A stretch of 64,000 bases of DNA, taken from Bacteroidota bacterium. Lineage in GTDB: Bacteria; Bacteroidota; Bacteroidia; NS11-12g; UBA955. Where the stretch lies: contig JAUXOK010000009.1 of NCBI GenBank assembly GCA_030682255.1, positions 114,428 to 178,427 on the forward strand, in the 5' to 3' direction. Below the pieces are notes generated by a model. That model was not told where the DNA came from. It saw only the letters and a list, made by a program, of their open reading frames with translations, and ran no database searches. This document shows, one piece after another, positions 36,080 to 45,273 of this stretch. A program made the position numbers and the translations under genes. Numbering within the stretch: the first letter of the stretch is position 1; every line of letters begins with the position of its first letter.

Positions 36080-36628
36080 CTAAGCCATTTTACGAATTGT
36101 ACCTACTGATTTTCCTTTGCTTTTGGTATCTCCTTTTATAGTGTTGTTTTTTACAACTTTTTCTACTTTAGCTTTGGCTTTTGATTCAGTTTTAACCTCA
36201 TCTTTATTTTCTACTTCATCATTTTCAGTTTTGTTAAGAGTGTCAAAATCTATTTTATCCTTAAGAATCAAATACCAATTCGCTAATTTTTTCATATCCG
36301 ATAGATAAATTCTTTCATTATCATAATTTGGCAATACAGAGGCTAAAAAACTTGTAAATGCTTTGTCTTCTGAAATTTTACCTGGAATTTGCAAGCCGCC
36401 TTTCTCCTTCTCGTTAATTTTACAAAGAACATTAGAGAGTTTTTCTTCGCCATCCATCGTGAACATGGCAATATCAGACAATATTGAAACCTTAGTATTT
36501 GGGGCCGTTGGAAATCTTTTTTTAGATCCATCTAAAGCCTCAACAATTAATCCATTTTTTCTTTGTCCAATTACATGGTATAAGCCGGGCATTCCGGAAA
36601 TAGCTACAACATCCTTTAATTCTATCAT
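36080..36628 (-). CDS. DUF5606 domain protein
   Basis: 182 residues from the ATG at 36628 (an in-frame TTG lies three codons upstream). Residues ~1-130 are the DUF5606 domain: IELKDVVAISGMPGLYHVIG, GLIVEALDGSKKRFP, VSILSDIAMFT, NWYLILKDKIDF. The C-terminal ~50 residues are a Lys/Glu-rich low-complexity tail (KAKAKVEKVVKNN). Cytoplasmic, unknown function, nearly confined to Bacteroidota. Between tRNA-Cys and the DUF4199 gene, divergent from the latter. Confidence 0.9.
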   Translation of the reverse strand: MIELKDVVAISGMPGLYHVIGQRKNGLIVEALDGSKKRFPTAPNTKVSILSDIAMFTMDGEEKLSNVLCKINEKEKGGLQIPGKISEDKAFTSFLASVLPNYDNERIYLSDMKKLANWYLILKDKIDFDTLNKTENDEVENKDEVKTESKAKAKVEKVVKNNTIKGDTKSKGKSVGTIRKMA

Positions 36629-36721
36629 ACCCTGCAAATTTCATTAATATTTTGATAAAACAAAACTATAAATCGTATTTTTTATCATAGTTTTGTAAAC
36701 TTAATTAAAAAGAATCTTAAT

Positions 36722-37243
36722 ATGAATAAAAAATTGTTGCTTTATGGTGTTGCTTTTGGTAGTGCTTGCGCTGCTTTAAGCTTTCTTTATTTTTCTACAG
36801 CAGCTTATACAAAACCGATGTCTTTACAATTATTTTTCATCTTGAGTGAGCTTATAATTATCCCTGTAACAGCTATTACACTCTATTTTAAATCATTAAA
36901 AGCTAATTTGCCAGAAGAATTCACGATGGGAAGAGCCGTTTTTCATGGTTTTATGTTAAGTGTTATAATAAGTGCTGCAGTTTCATTACTTTTTTCTTAT
37001 TTGCTTCAATTTAGACCTGAACTTATTGCTCAAATACTAGATTTTAAATTCACAAAAATAAAACTACAAGCTGTTCAACTAAAAAAATCACAAGAAGAAG
37101 TTAATAACATGATGGCGAATATCAATTATGCTTATTCGTCAAAAGGTCAGTTTGTTAATCAATTATTTTTAGGGGCATCTAGAGGATTATTTTTCAGTGC
37201 TATTATTGCCTTTATTATGAAAGCTAGAATCAATAAAAATTGA
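36722..37243 (+). CDS. DUF4199 family membrane protein
   Basis: 173 residues, four hydrophobic segments (about 5-28, 34-53, 73-95, 145-166) with a charged linker (KLQAVQLKKSQEEVNNMM) before the last. Matches DUF4199 in layout (EEFTMGRAVFHGFMLSVIIS). Unknown function, Bacteroidota. First gene of a run of coupled genes: its stop overlaps the TTG start of plsC. Confidence 0.85.
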   Translation: MNKKLLLYGVAFGSACAALSFLYFSTAAYTKPMSLQLFFILSELIIIPVTAITLYFKSLKANLPEEFTMGRAVFHGFMLSVIISAAVSLLFSYLLQFRPELIAQILDFKFTKIKLQAVQLKKSQEEVNNMMANINYAYSSKGQFVNQLFLGASRGLFFSAIIAFIMKARINKN

Positions 37244-37968
37244 AGAAGGTTTTCGGCCATATTCTTTTAGTTTGGTTTGCGCTGTGTTTTACCGGTGTAT
37301 TCTTGTTGTTTTATCCCCTATTTTTGATTTTTTTAAGTCATTCAAAATTGTATCCATTCGCTAATTTCCTTAGAAAAATCTGGGCTTGGCTGACTTTTTT
37401 ATTAACTTTTACAATTCCGATTTATACAAACGAAAACAAATCATTAAAGGGTCCTTACGTACTAGTTTCCAATCATACTTCTTATTTAGATATAGTTGCA
37501 ATTGGTTTGTTTGCTCCACTTAAGTTATCATTTATGGCAAAACAACAATTGGCTAAAATTCCTTTATTTGGCATTTTTTTTAGAACAGTAGATATTGGCG
37601 TAGTGAGAGAAAGTATGACTCAAGCGCACAAATCTTTTAAGAAGGCAAAAGATAAAATCAAAGATGGTTATGGCGTTGTTATTTTCCCTGAAGGAACCAT
37701 TTGGAAGCAGGCGCCAAAACTAAAAACATTTAAGAATGGGGCATTTAAATTAGCCATAGAAATGGGTGTTCCAATCATGCCAGTAACATTTTACAACAAT
37801 TTTGAACGATTGCCAGATGAAAAATTTGAGTATTATCCTGGTATTGTAAAATTTAAGATTCATCGTATGATTGAAACCAATCATCTAAAATCTGATGACG
37901 TAGATGATCTAAAAAACAAAATTTATTGTATTATTGAAAACGAATTAAAAAACCATCATATTTTATGA
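37240..37968 (+). CDS. plsC: 1-acyl-sn-glycerol-3-phosphate acyltransferase
   Basis: 242 residues. Motif I SNHTSYLDI (HX4D), FMAKQQLAKIPLFG, motif III VIFPEGT and PIMPVTFYN are diagnostic of PlsC-type acyltransferases, which convert lysophosphatidic acid to phosphatidic acid at the membrane. One N-terminal membrane segment. Start is TTG overlapping the DUF4199 stop (TTGA), with no better ATG before the conserved region; the stop overlaps the gatC ATG. Phospholipid role is certain at family level; ornithine-lipid acyltransferase OlsA is the main alternative. Confidence 0.93.
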   Translation: MKKVFGHILLVWFALCFTGVFLLFYPLFLIFLSHSKLYPFANFLRKIWAWLTFLLTFTIPIYTNENKSLKGPYVLVSNHTSYLDIVAIGLFAPLKLSFMAKQQLAKIPLFGIFFRTVDIGVVRESMTQAHKSFKKAKDKIKDGYGVVIFPEGTIWKQAPKLKTFKNGAFKLAIEMGVPIMPVTFYNNFERLPDEKFEYYPGIVKFKIHRMIETNHLKSDDVDDLKNKIYCIIENELKNHHIL

Positions 37969-38261
37969 AAATAACAGATGAAAAAATCAATCAATTGGCA
38001 CATTTAGCAAGGTTAAATTTCACCGATGAAGCAAAAGTAAAAATCAAAAATGATTTAGAGAATATATTAGTGCTTTGTGAAAAATTAAACACAATTGACA
38101 CCGAAGGTATTGAACCATTAATTCATATGACAAACTCAATAAATATTGTAAGAGAAGACATTGTCATTCAAGAATTTTCAAAAGAGGATTTATTGAAAAA
38201 TGCGCCAAATAAAGACTCAGACTATTTTAGGGTTTCCAAAGTTATAGAGCAAAACAAATAA
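37965..38261 (+). CDS. gatC: Asp-tRNA(Asn)/Glu-tRNA(Gln) amidotransferase subunit C
   Basis: 98 residues. [28 protein letters not shown] and the closing [11 protein letters not shown] motif (usual F.VPKV..) identify GatC, which stabilises GatA in the complex that amidates mischarged tRNA. gatA and gatB are elsewhere. Overlaps plsC by 4 bp and the ABC transporter gene by 1 bp. Confidence 0.93.
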   Translation: MKITDEKINQLAHLARLNFTDEAKVKIKNDLENILVLCEKLNTIDTEGIEPLIHMTNSINIVREDIVIQEFSKEDLLKNAPNKDSDYFRVSKVIEQNK

Positions 38262-38962
38262 TGTCACATTTAATCGATATCAAAGGTGTTCAAAAAATTT
38301 ATAAATTAGGCACAGAGCTTATTTATGCATTAAAACATATTGATTTATATATCGATAAAGGCGAGTATGTGGCACTTATGGGACCATCAGGCTCGGGCAA
38401 ATCAACCTTGATGAATGTTATAGGATGTTTAGATTCTGTTTCAAATGGCACTTATATTTTAAATGGACAAGATGTAAGTAAAATGACAGAAGCCGATTTA
38501 GCAAATGTAAGGAACAAAGAAATTGGCTTTGTATTTCAAACATTTAATCTTTTACCAAGAATGGACGCTCTAGAAAACGTTGCATTACCATTAATTTATG
38601 CTGGTGTTTCAAAAAAAGAAAGACTTCAAATTGCCGAACAAATACTTGAGAAAGTTGGTTTAAAAGACAGAATACACCACAAACCAAATGAACTATCAGG
38701 TGGACAAAGACAAAGAGTTGCAATTGCCCGAAGTCTAGTTAATAATCCAAGTATTTTGCTGGCAGATGAACCAACAGGTAATTTAGATTCTAAAACATCG
38801 GTAGAAATCATGGAATTATTTCAACAAATACATGAGTCTGGCAATACTGTTATTCTAGTTACACATGAAGAAGATATTGCCCAATATGCAAAAAGAGTCG
38901 TTAGACTTAGAGATGGGGTAGTAGAAACTGATGGTTTAAATAAATTGATAAAACATTATTAA
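38261..38962 (+). CDS. ABC transporter ATPase, LolD/MacB type
   Basis: 233 residues. Walker [10 protein letters not shown] at 41-49, Q-loop [17 protein letters not shown], signature [15 protein letters not shown], Walker [11 protein letters not shown]-loop VTHEED. The FNLLPRxxALENV and NVIGCLD patterns mark the MacB/LolD/FtsE-like group that drives lipoprotein release or efflux permeases. No permease gene is adjacent, so the partner is unknown. 1-bp overlap (TAATG) with gatC. Confidence 0.94.
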   Translation: MSHLIDIKGVQKIYKLGTELIYALKHIDLYIDKGEYVALMGPSGSGKSTLMNVIGCLDSVSNGTYILNGQDVSKMTEADLANVRNKEIGFVFQTFNLLPRMDALENVALPLIYAGVSKKERLQIAEQILEKVGLKDRIHHKPNELSGGQRQRVAIARSLVNNPSILLADEPTGNLDSKTSVEIMELFQQIHESGNTVILVTHEEDIAQYAKRVVRLRDGVVETDGLNKLIKHY

Positions 38963-38982
38963 AAAATATTTGTTGTTAAATT

Positions 38983-39537
38983 ATGAAAATATATACAAAA
39001 CGTGGTGATAATGGGACTACATCTCTCATTGGCGGAGACAGAGTACTTAAATCACATTATAGAATTGAAGCATACGGAACTATAGATGAGTTAAATTCAC
39101 ATATTGGCATATTAAGATCTTTCGTTAATGACCATAACAATCAAAATGTTTTGAAAGAAGTTCAAGACAGATTGTTTACGATAGGCAGCTTATTAGCATC
39201 GGCACCAACAAGTAAAATGATAGTGCCAGATTTAAATCCATCTGACACAGAATTGCTAGAAAATAGTATGGATAAAATGAATGAAGAACTTCCTGAATTA
39301 AGAGCTTTTATTTTGCCTGCTGGAAGCTTAAGTATTGCTCAATGTCATGTAGCGAGATGTGTATGCAGAAGAGCTGAGCGATTGGTTGTTGCATTATCAC
39401 AAATCGAAAAATTAGACGATGTTTTAATCATAGAATATCTTAACAGATTATCCGATTACCTATTTGTTTTATCAAGATATGTTGGGAAAGCAGAAGGCGT
39501 TAAAGAAGTAAACTGGCATCCTAGAATCACCAAGTAA
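38983..39537 (+). CDS. Cob(I)yrinic acid a,c-diamide adenosyltransferase (PduO type)
   Basis: 184 residues. Start MKIYTKRGDNGTTSLIGG (ATP-binding TKxGDxGxT), then YRIEAYGTIDELNSHIG, and RRAERLVVAL, NRLSDYLFVLSRY: full PduO-type signatures. Adds the 5'-deoxyadenosyl group to cob(I)alamin to make adenosylcobalamin, the cofactor MeaB loads onto methylmalonyl-CoA mutase. Twenty bases after the ABC ATPase, probably the last gene of the operon. Confidence 0.95.
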   Translation: MKIYTKRGDNGTTSLIGGDRVLKSHYRIEAYGTIDELNSHIGILRSFVNDHNNQNVLKEVQDRLFTIGSLLASAPTSKMIVPDLNPSDTELLENSMDKMNEELPELRAFILPAGSLSIAQCHVARCVCRRAERLVVALSQIEKLDDVLIIEYLNRLSDYLFVLSRYVGKAEGVKEVNWHPRITK

Positions 39538-39544
39538 ACCTAGT

Positions 39545-40222
39545 TTATTTACCGCTTAATTTATTTTTGTAATACAAAGCCTCTTCGTAAGCGGGAGAAA
39601 TTGCTAATGAGGAATCTATGTAACTCATTACTAATTTTGGGTTGGTTGCTGTTTTGGCTTTATCCAAATAACACAATGATTTAATATCTATTAATTGAGA
39701 ATTATTTTCATCGATTGTTACCTCAATCATTTCTTGTTGATAGTTTGGATTATATAAAATTCCATTAACTATTTTGGTATATTCTGCTAAATTGCCTTCG
39801 GTTGCAAATGTAGTAGCGTACATGTAAAGATGTTTTTGCTTTTTGGATAATTCATAAGCTTTCAAAAGATTTTGTCTTGCGGCTTCAATGTTACCTTCTG
39901 CACTTAAAAAAACACTTTTAAACTCAAGCAATTGAGCATTGTTTGGATTTAACGCCAAACCTTTATCTGTCATTTTTTGTCCAGCTTCATAATTCCTCAG
40001 TTTCTTGATATAAAAGACTGATAATGAGTCATAGTATTTCGCTAATTGAGTAGTATCACTCAAAACAAGATGATTTAATGCAACAACTGCTGTTGAATAA
40101 TCTTTGTTGGATAAAGCATTTTGATAAACAATTTCCCAATTGTTTGATGAAGGTTTTGCTGAATTATTGCAACTAAATAACAATGTTGATGCAACTAAAA
40201 TTGAAAAAATTTGTCTAATCAT
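39545..40222 (-). CDS. TPR-repeat lipoprotein
   Basis: 225 residues from the ATG at 40222; the longer frame from 40255 would bury the signal. Lipobox LLFSCNN with lipidated Cys about residue 18. TPR-like helices: YQNALSNKDYSTAVVALNHLV, YIKKLRNYEAGQKMTDKGLALNPNNAQLLE, and the C-terminal SLAISPAYEEALYYKNKL. Likely anchored in the envelope, role unknown. Divergent from the giant PKD protein gene. Confidence 0.8.
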   Translation of the reverse strand: MIRQIFSILVASTLLFSCNNSAKPSSNNWEIVYQNALSNKDYSTAVVALNHLVLSDTTQLAKYYDSLSVFYIKKLRNYEAGQKMTDKGLALNPNNAQLLEFKSVFLSAEGNIEAARQNLLKAYELSKKQKHLYMYATTFATEGNLAEYTKIVNGILYNPNYQQEMIEVTIDENNSQLIDIKSLCYLDKAKTATNPKLVMSYIDSSLAISPAYEEALYYKNKLSGK

Positions 40223-40292
40223 ATAAGATAAGTTTAATAACTTAATTTTCGGCAAACATACGAAATTAGTTGGTAATTAGGTAATCAAATAT

Positions 40293-40300
40293 TATTTTTG
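40293..40300 (+). promoter_or_regulatory. -7 promoter element (TATTTTTG) of the PKD protein gene
   Basis: TAnnTTTG match with a TTG 20 bases upstream (40270-40272), only 8 bases before the TTG start at 40309. Confidence 0.5.
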
Positions 40301-40308
40301 CTCATATT

Positions 40309-43300
40309 TTGAAGATTAGAATAAATCACATATTGATATTAGTAATAGCGCTCTTTGCTTATGATAATCTATATTCTCAATGTGGCTCTATATACATAAC
40401 TTCAACCGACACTGCATTTTGCACGCCAAGAATGGTTAAGTTAAAAGTTTTGGGTTACCCTCCTAATACTACTTTTGAATGGGATTTAGGCTTTGGATAT
40501 ACATCTGCTACTGATGAATATAATATTTTATACTCAAAAGCAGGTTTTTATGATGTAAAAGTTAGATTTACATTTCAAGATGGAAGCAAATGTGTTATCA
40601 GTAATTCAAACTTCATCAATGCAAGACCAAGTCCAATTCCAGCGTTTAGTGCATCTAAATTATCCTTATGTGACATAAATGATAGTATATTTATCAATGA
40701 TATTACACCTAACTCTATCCAAAGAGACTGGCTAATTGATAATAACACTTACAACAATGATTCATCTTCAATTGTCAAGAAATTAAACCTTCCATATGGC
40801 TACAAATCAATGACTATATTTGTTAAAGATAAATTTGGATGTAGAGGGAACAAAACATTTGACAGCGCCTTTTATTTACCAAGGCCACTTAACGTTGATT
40901 TTGAAGTTAATAAATCGAATGGTTGCCTTCCTGCTAATATCAGTTTTATCAACAAAAGCGATACCGATGATTTAACAATTGGTTCATGGCTATGGTCATT
41001 ACCAGGCTCTATCCAAAACACTTCTACACAAAAAAGCCCTAAAAACATAATTTACAATACTCAAGATAGCTTTAACGTTCAATTAATTGGAATTACAAAT
41101 GTAGGTTGTAGAGACACAATAACAAAAATGAAATACCTGGCATTTGGAGACTCTGTTGCCATTGGATTAAGTTTTTCATCAACAGATTTTTGCGCAGGTG
41201 AAAAATTAGTTATTTCACATAATAACATAAGAAACAATAAACCTCAAATTTCATTCACACCAAATACGTTCAATATTTTAAGTTCTAATGCTACCCAAAC
41301 TGTTGTCAAATTTAGCCAAAACGGATTTTATAATATCTCTGTCAAAGATCAAGTTAATGGCTGTACTTCTGAGAGAAATATAACAAATGCCTTTAATGTT
41401 AAAGGGTCAGTTGCCAGATTTACTATAGACAACACAATCAGCTGTATTAAACCAGACACATTTAAAACTGAAGATAATTCACTCATTCCGAATGGCGTAA
41501 CAAAAACACTGAATTGGAATTTATTTTATGACAGCATTCCAAATGTTTCACTTCAAAATAGCACTTTAACAAAAGTTAATTTTATCGGCAATTATTTTAC
41601 CAAATATACCATTCGATTGATTGTAAGTGGATCTGATGGTTGTATCGACACTTTAACAAGAAGAACAGCATTTGAAGTCAAAAAAATTAAACCTGAATTT
41701 ATTTGGGCTGAAAACCCATCTTGTGTTGGCGAAATTGTAAAATTCACAAACAACACACCAAGAGGAACTAACAAAGTTAGAAATCAATATAAATGGGAAT
41801 TTTTTAATTTAAATGGCACTATAATTAAGTCAGACACCAATACCAATCCACAATTAACCTATCCTTCTAAAGGTAGATATAAAGTTAAATTAATTGCATT
41901 TAATTCACTTGGGTGCAGAGATACGCTAACTCGTGATACTCATGTTTTAATTATCAATCCAACACCAAGTTTTTTTATTAGTGACACAAACTTATGTTAT
42001 AAACAAGCAACAAAATTAAAAGTTATATATCAACTTCAAGATACTGCAGCCTATAGAAAATATTATCACATTTGGTATCTTAATCATCAAGATTCATCTA
42101 ATGTAAAATACAATTTTGAAGGAGACTCCCCTATTATCAACAATATGTTGCCGGGCATTTACAATATTATCTTTAGACGATATTCTAAAACAACTTATAG
42201 TTGTAATGAATATATTCCCTTAAGTATTAAAATCAGAGTAAGTGGCGTTTTCAATAGTTTCGTTGCAAATCCAATTCAAGGCTGTCAACCATTTATTTCA
42301 GATATAAGGGCTATAAAAACCTATTCATATAACTACAAAAACAATACCCCAAGTGCTAGCAGTGTGTTTTGGAAAAACTATTATGACACCAATTTCCTAG
42401 CTATTCGACAACCAACTTTAAATCCCACAAAAGTATTTGTTAAGCGAAAAGGGGATTATGCAATAGAAATGGTTAGCGAACACACTTCTGGCTGCAAAGA
42501 TTCTAGTTATCTCCCAAGAATTAGAGGTGGGTTTATTGCTAGTTTTTACCATACAGGTCGTTATGAAGTAACATGTATTGATAAACCATATGCATTAATC
42601 AATAATTCAAATCCAGGCTTTGCATCTTTTAAATGGTTTATATTAGATTCTATTTCGGGTTTTCAAATATCACCCTCAAACATATCAAAGGATGTTTCCA
42701 TAACCTTTTCTAAAAAAGGATATTACAGAATTATGCTTGTTGGATATGGAAATGCCGCATGTAATGACACTATTATTAGAGGAGTTAGCGTAGATGATAT
42801 TAAAGCTGATTTTTTCAGCGAGGATACCATTAATTATTGTGCACCTGTAATTGTAAGACTTAATGCCAAACAAGGTTCAGATATAATTTCTTACAAGTGG
42901 CAAATTGATAAGACAGATGTCCCCAATACAAGTCCAAATATCGGCTACCTTATCAAAAGGAATACTGGACCAGAAGGCATTGATGTCAAACTAATGGTAA
43001 GCGGGTTTGCTTGTAGTGACACTATCGAAAAAAAGGCTTTTTTCAAAGTAATTGGCCCCATAGCAGACTTCAGCGCACTTAACAATGTTGGTTGTGAAAA
43101 ACTAAATGTTCAATTTGTTAATAAAAGCAAATATTTCAACAAATTTTATCTTGAATTTGGTGATGGTTCCAACTTAGATTCTCAGATATTCAAAAATCAT
43201 ATTTATCAAATTTATGACAGAGCTTTGCCTCTTCAAAAGTTTTATCCAATACTAACATTGGTTGATTCTTTTAACTGCGCAGTAGATTTTAAACAAGATA

Positions 43301-45231
43301 CAGTAACTGTATTTAAAGCTCCTCAAAGCAATTTCAATGTTGATATAGATAGCGGTTGTGCGATGTTAGATGTTAAATTTAGAAATCTAACCATCGGAGC
43401 AACCTCTTATAAGTGGGATTTTGAAAATGAAAATAGAATTAGAAGTACACAATTTGCGCCATCTTATCAGTTTAAACCTGGCTTCTATCAACCCAAATTA
43501 ATCTCAACAAGTGCTAATGGATGCTCCGATACACTCAGCAATTCTGTAACTATTAAATCATACGAAAACCCTAATGTGGAAGTTAATACTAGTGCAGACA
43601 CTATTTGCTTTAAAGGTAAAATTGATTTTACAACTACATTTTTGTCATCTCATTCTAGTATTGTAAGTTTTAAATGGGATTTCGGCAATCATTTATTACA
43701 AAATGATACATCGACAAAACGAAATCCATCCTATGTGTTTGTAAAACCCTTATTAAATCTTGTTTCTTTAAATGTAGTCGACAATTATGGATGCAGAGAC
43801 ACAGTTGAAAAATTCATTTATGTTTATGACACAATAGGCCCAGAATCAGAACCAATAAACTATATAACGGTTGATAACGATAAAGACATCACAATCAATT
43901 GGAGTAAATCTAAATTTAAAAAGTTCAACAGGTATTATCTTTTTAATGACAACTCTGGTTACAATTTCATCAATTCATTTGGCAACAAAAATGACACTTC
44001 ATTTAAAATCACTTCAGGCATTGATGTGTCTCAATCTAGATACTGTTATGTTATTAGAACAGAAGACCAATGTAAAAACATTGGGAAACCGTCTTTTCCT
44101 CATTGTACGATACTTGTCAAAATTGCAGATTCGATAAACAAGTTAGTTTTAAGTTGGTTGCCTTATGAAGGATGGGGTACCGCAAAAGTAGAAAGATATA
44201 GAATATACAGAAAAGAAGCGAATGGCAACTTTAAACTACATGATTCTACGACACAAACGACATATACGGATGACAACTTATGCCCTAAACTATATTGTTA
44301 TTATGTTGTCGCAGTGAGTAAATCTGGAAATTGGTTATCCGTTAGTAATATCAGTTGTAAAACGCCAAAATATGTTCCTCCAACTGAACCTGTAAAATCA
44401 ATACGAACAACAGTTTTAGACAATGGCAACACATTATTAGAATGGCTACCTTATAAATTTATTAGGAATGTGAAAAGATATCATATATCAAGATATTATG
44501 ATGGATCGAGTAAAGATAAATTCTATGCAACTACAGATAGTTTATTTTATATTGATGATGGATACAATTTATTTACAAACTTAAATTCATATTCATATTG
44601 GGTTAGAGCAGAAGATCATTGTGGAGCTCAATCTCCAGAAAGTTCACAAAATAAAACTATTTTACTCAAAGGCAAAAGTACTGGTTATATTGCCAAAGTG
44701 CAATGGACGCCATATCAAAAATGGCCGAGTGGCATTAAAAAATATGAAGTATTATTCGAAGAGGATGGCGTATACAGAGTTCTTGGAACCACAGATCCAA
44801 ATAGCCAGAATTTTGAATTTGATTTTTTAGATACCAAAATGGATGATTCATTGTGTTTTAGAATCAGAGCGATAAAAGACACTACAATTGATGTTGTAAG
44901 TTTATCAAATATTGTTTGTTTAATTTCAGACCCACAAATGTTTGTTCCAAGTGCATTTTCGCCAAACAAAGATGGCAAAAACGAAATTTTCCTGCCACAA
45001 ACTATCTTAATTTTTAACAAAACCGGAAACCCCATAAAAGATTACTACATGGAAATATACAATAGATGGGGTGAAAAAGTTTTCGAATCTAATGATGCAA
45101 CTATAGGTTGGGATGGGACATACAAAGGAAACACTTGTCAAGAAGGTGTATATATATACAAGGCAAGAGGCTTAGGTTTGGATGGTATAACAACATTCAA
45201 TCTAGAAGGTGTTGTTACACTTTTGAGATAA
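40309..45231 (+). CDS. Giant PKD/fibronectin-III surface protein with T9SS type B (gliding-motility-associated) C-terminal domain
   Basis: 1640 residues, TTG start (no usable ATG) with signal peptide ~1-22 (ILVIALFAYDNLYSQ). Residues ~25-1180 are a chain of Cys-containing Ig-like PKD domains, recurring as GC..P..I.FIN(K) then W.......S....P...Y...G.Y.VKL...N..GC.D (for example NTTFEWDLGFGY, SNGCLPANISFINKS, YKWDFENE). Four Fn3-like modules follow (~1195-1540; WLPYEGWGTAKVERYRIYRK pattern). The last ~97 residues (FVPSAFSPNKDGKNEIF, IYNRWGEKVFES, WDGTYKG) are the CHU_C/type B sorting domain. Cell-surface adhesin or filament-like protein; exact ligand unknown. Confidence 0.93.
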   Translation: MKIRINHILILVIALFAYDNLYSQCGSIYITSTDTAFCTPRMVKLKVLGYPPNTTFEWDLGFGYTSATDEYNILYSKAGFYDVKVRFTFQDGSKCVISNSNFINARPSPIPAFSASKLSLCDINDSIFINDITPNSIQRDWLIDNNTYNNDSSSIVKKLNLPYGYKSMTIFVKDKFGCRGNKTFDSAFYLPRPLNVDFEVNKSNGCLPANISFINKSDTDDLTIGSWLWSLPGSIQNTSTQKSPKNIIYNTQDSFNVQLIGITNVGCRDTITKMKYLAFGDSVAIGLSFSSTDFCAGEKLVISHNNIRNNKPQISFTPNTFNILSSNATQTVVKFSQNGFYNISVKDQVNGCTSERNITNAFNVKGSVARFTIDNTISCIKPDTFKTEDNSLIPNGVTKTLNWNLFYDSIPNVSLQNSTLTKVNFIGNYFTKYTIRLIVSGSDGCIDTLTRRTAFEVKKIKPEFIWAENPSCVGEIVKFTNNTPRGTNKVRNQYKWEFFNLNGTIIKSDTNTNPQLTYPSKGRYKVKLIAFNSLGCRDTLTRDTHVLIINPTPSFFISDTNLCYKQATKLKVIYQLQDTAAYRKYYHIWYLNHQDSSNVKYNFEGDSPIINNMLPGIYNIIFRRYSKTTYSCNEYIPLSIKIRVSGVFNSFVANPIQGCQPFISDIRAIKTYSYNYKNNTPSASSVFWKNYYDTNFLAIRQPTLNPTKVFVKRKGDYAIEMVSEHTSGCKDSSYLPRIRGGFIASFYHTGRYEVTCIDKPYALINNSNPGFASFKWFILDSISGFQISPSNISKDVSITFSKKGYYRIMLVGYGNAACNDTIIRGVSVDDIKADFFSEDTINYCAPVIVRLNAKQGSDIISYKWQIDKTDVPNTSPNIGYLIKRNTGPEGIDVKLMVSGFACSDTIEKKAFFKVIGPIADFSALNNVGCEKLNVQFVNKSKYFNKFYLEFGDGSNLDSQIFKNHIYQIYDRALPLQKFYPILTLVDSFNCAVDFKQDTVTVFKAPQSNFNVDIDSGCAMLDVKFRNLTIGATSYKWDFENENRIRSTQFAPSYQFKPGFYQPKLISTSANGCSDTLSNSVTIKSYENPNVEVNTSADTICFKGKIDFTTTFLSSHSSIVSFKWDFGNHLLQNDTSTKRNPSYVFVKPLLNLVSLNVVDNYGCRDTVEKFIYVYDTIGPESEPINYITVDNDKDITINWSKSKFKKFNRYYLFNDNSGYNFINSFGNKNDTSFKITSGIDVSQSRYCYVIRTEDQCKNIGKPSFPHCTILVKIADSINKLVLSWLPYEGWGTAKVERYRIYRKEANGNFKLHDSTTQTTYTDDNLCPKLYCYYVVAVSKSGNWLSVSNISCKTPKYVPPTEPVKSIRTTVLDNGNTLLEWLPYKFIRNVKRYHISRYYDGSSKDKFYATTDSLFYIDDGYNLFTNLNSYSYWVRAEDHCGAQSPESSQNKTILLKGKSTGYIAKVQWTPYQKWPSGIKKYEVLFEEDGVYRVLGTTDPNSQNFEFDFLDTKMDDSLCFRIRAIKDTTIDVVSLSNIVCLISDPQMFVPSAFSPNKDGKNEIFLPQTILIFNKTGNPIKDYYMEIYNRWGEKVFESNDATIGWDGTYKGNTCQEGVYIYKARGLGLDGITTFNLEGVVTLLR

Positions 45232-45252
45232 GCTATACAATACTTATCTTTG
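45222..45252 (+). promoter_or_regulatory. Full promoter of ffh (TTTG-N19-TATCTTTG)
   Basis: TTTG at 45222-45225, 19-base spacer, TATCTTTG at 45245-45252: an exact fit to the Bacteroidota -33/-7 consensus. The -33 box lies inside the last codons of the preceding gene. Confidence 0.7.
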
Positions 45253-45273
45253 CACCTCTAAAAAATCTGATTC

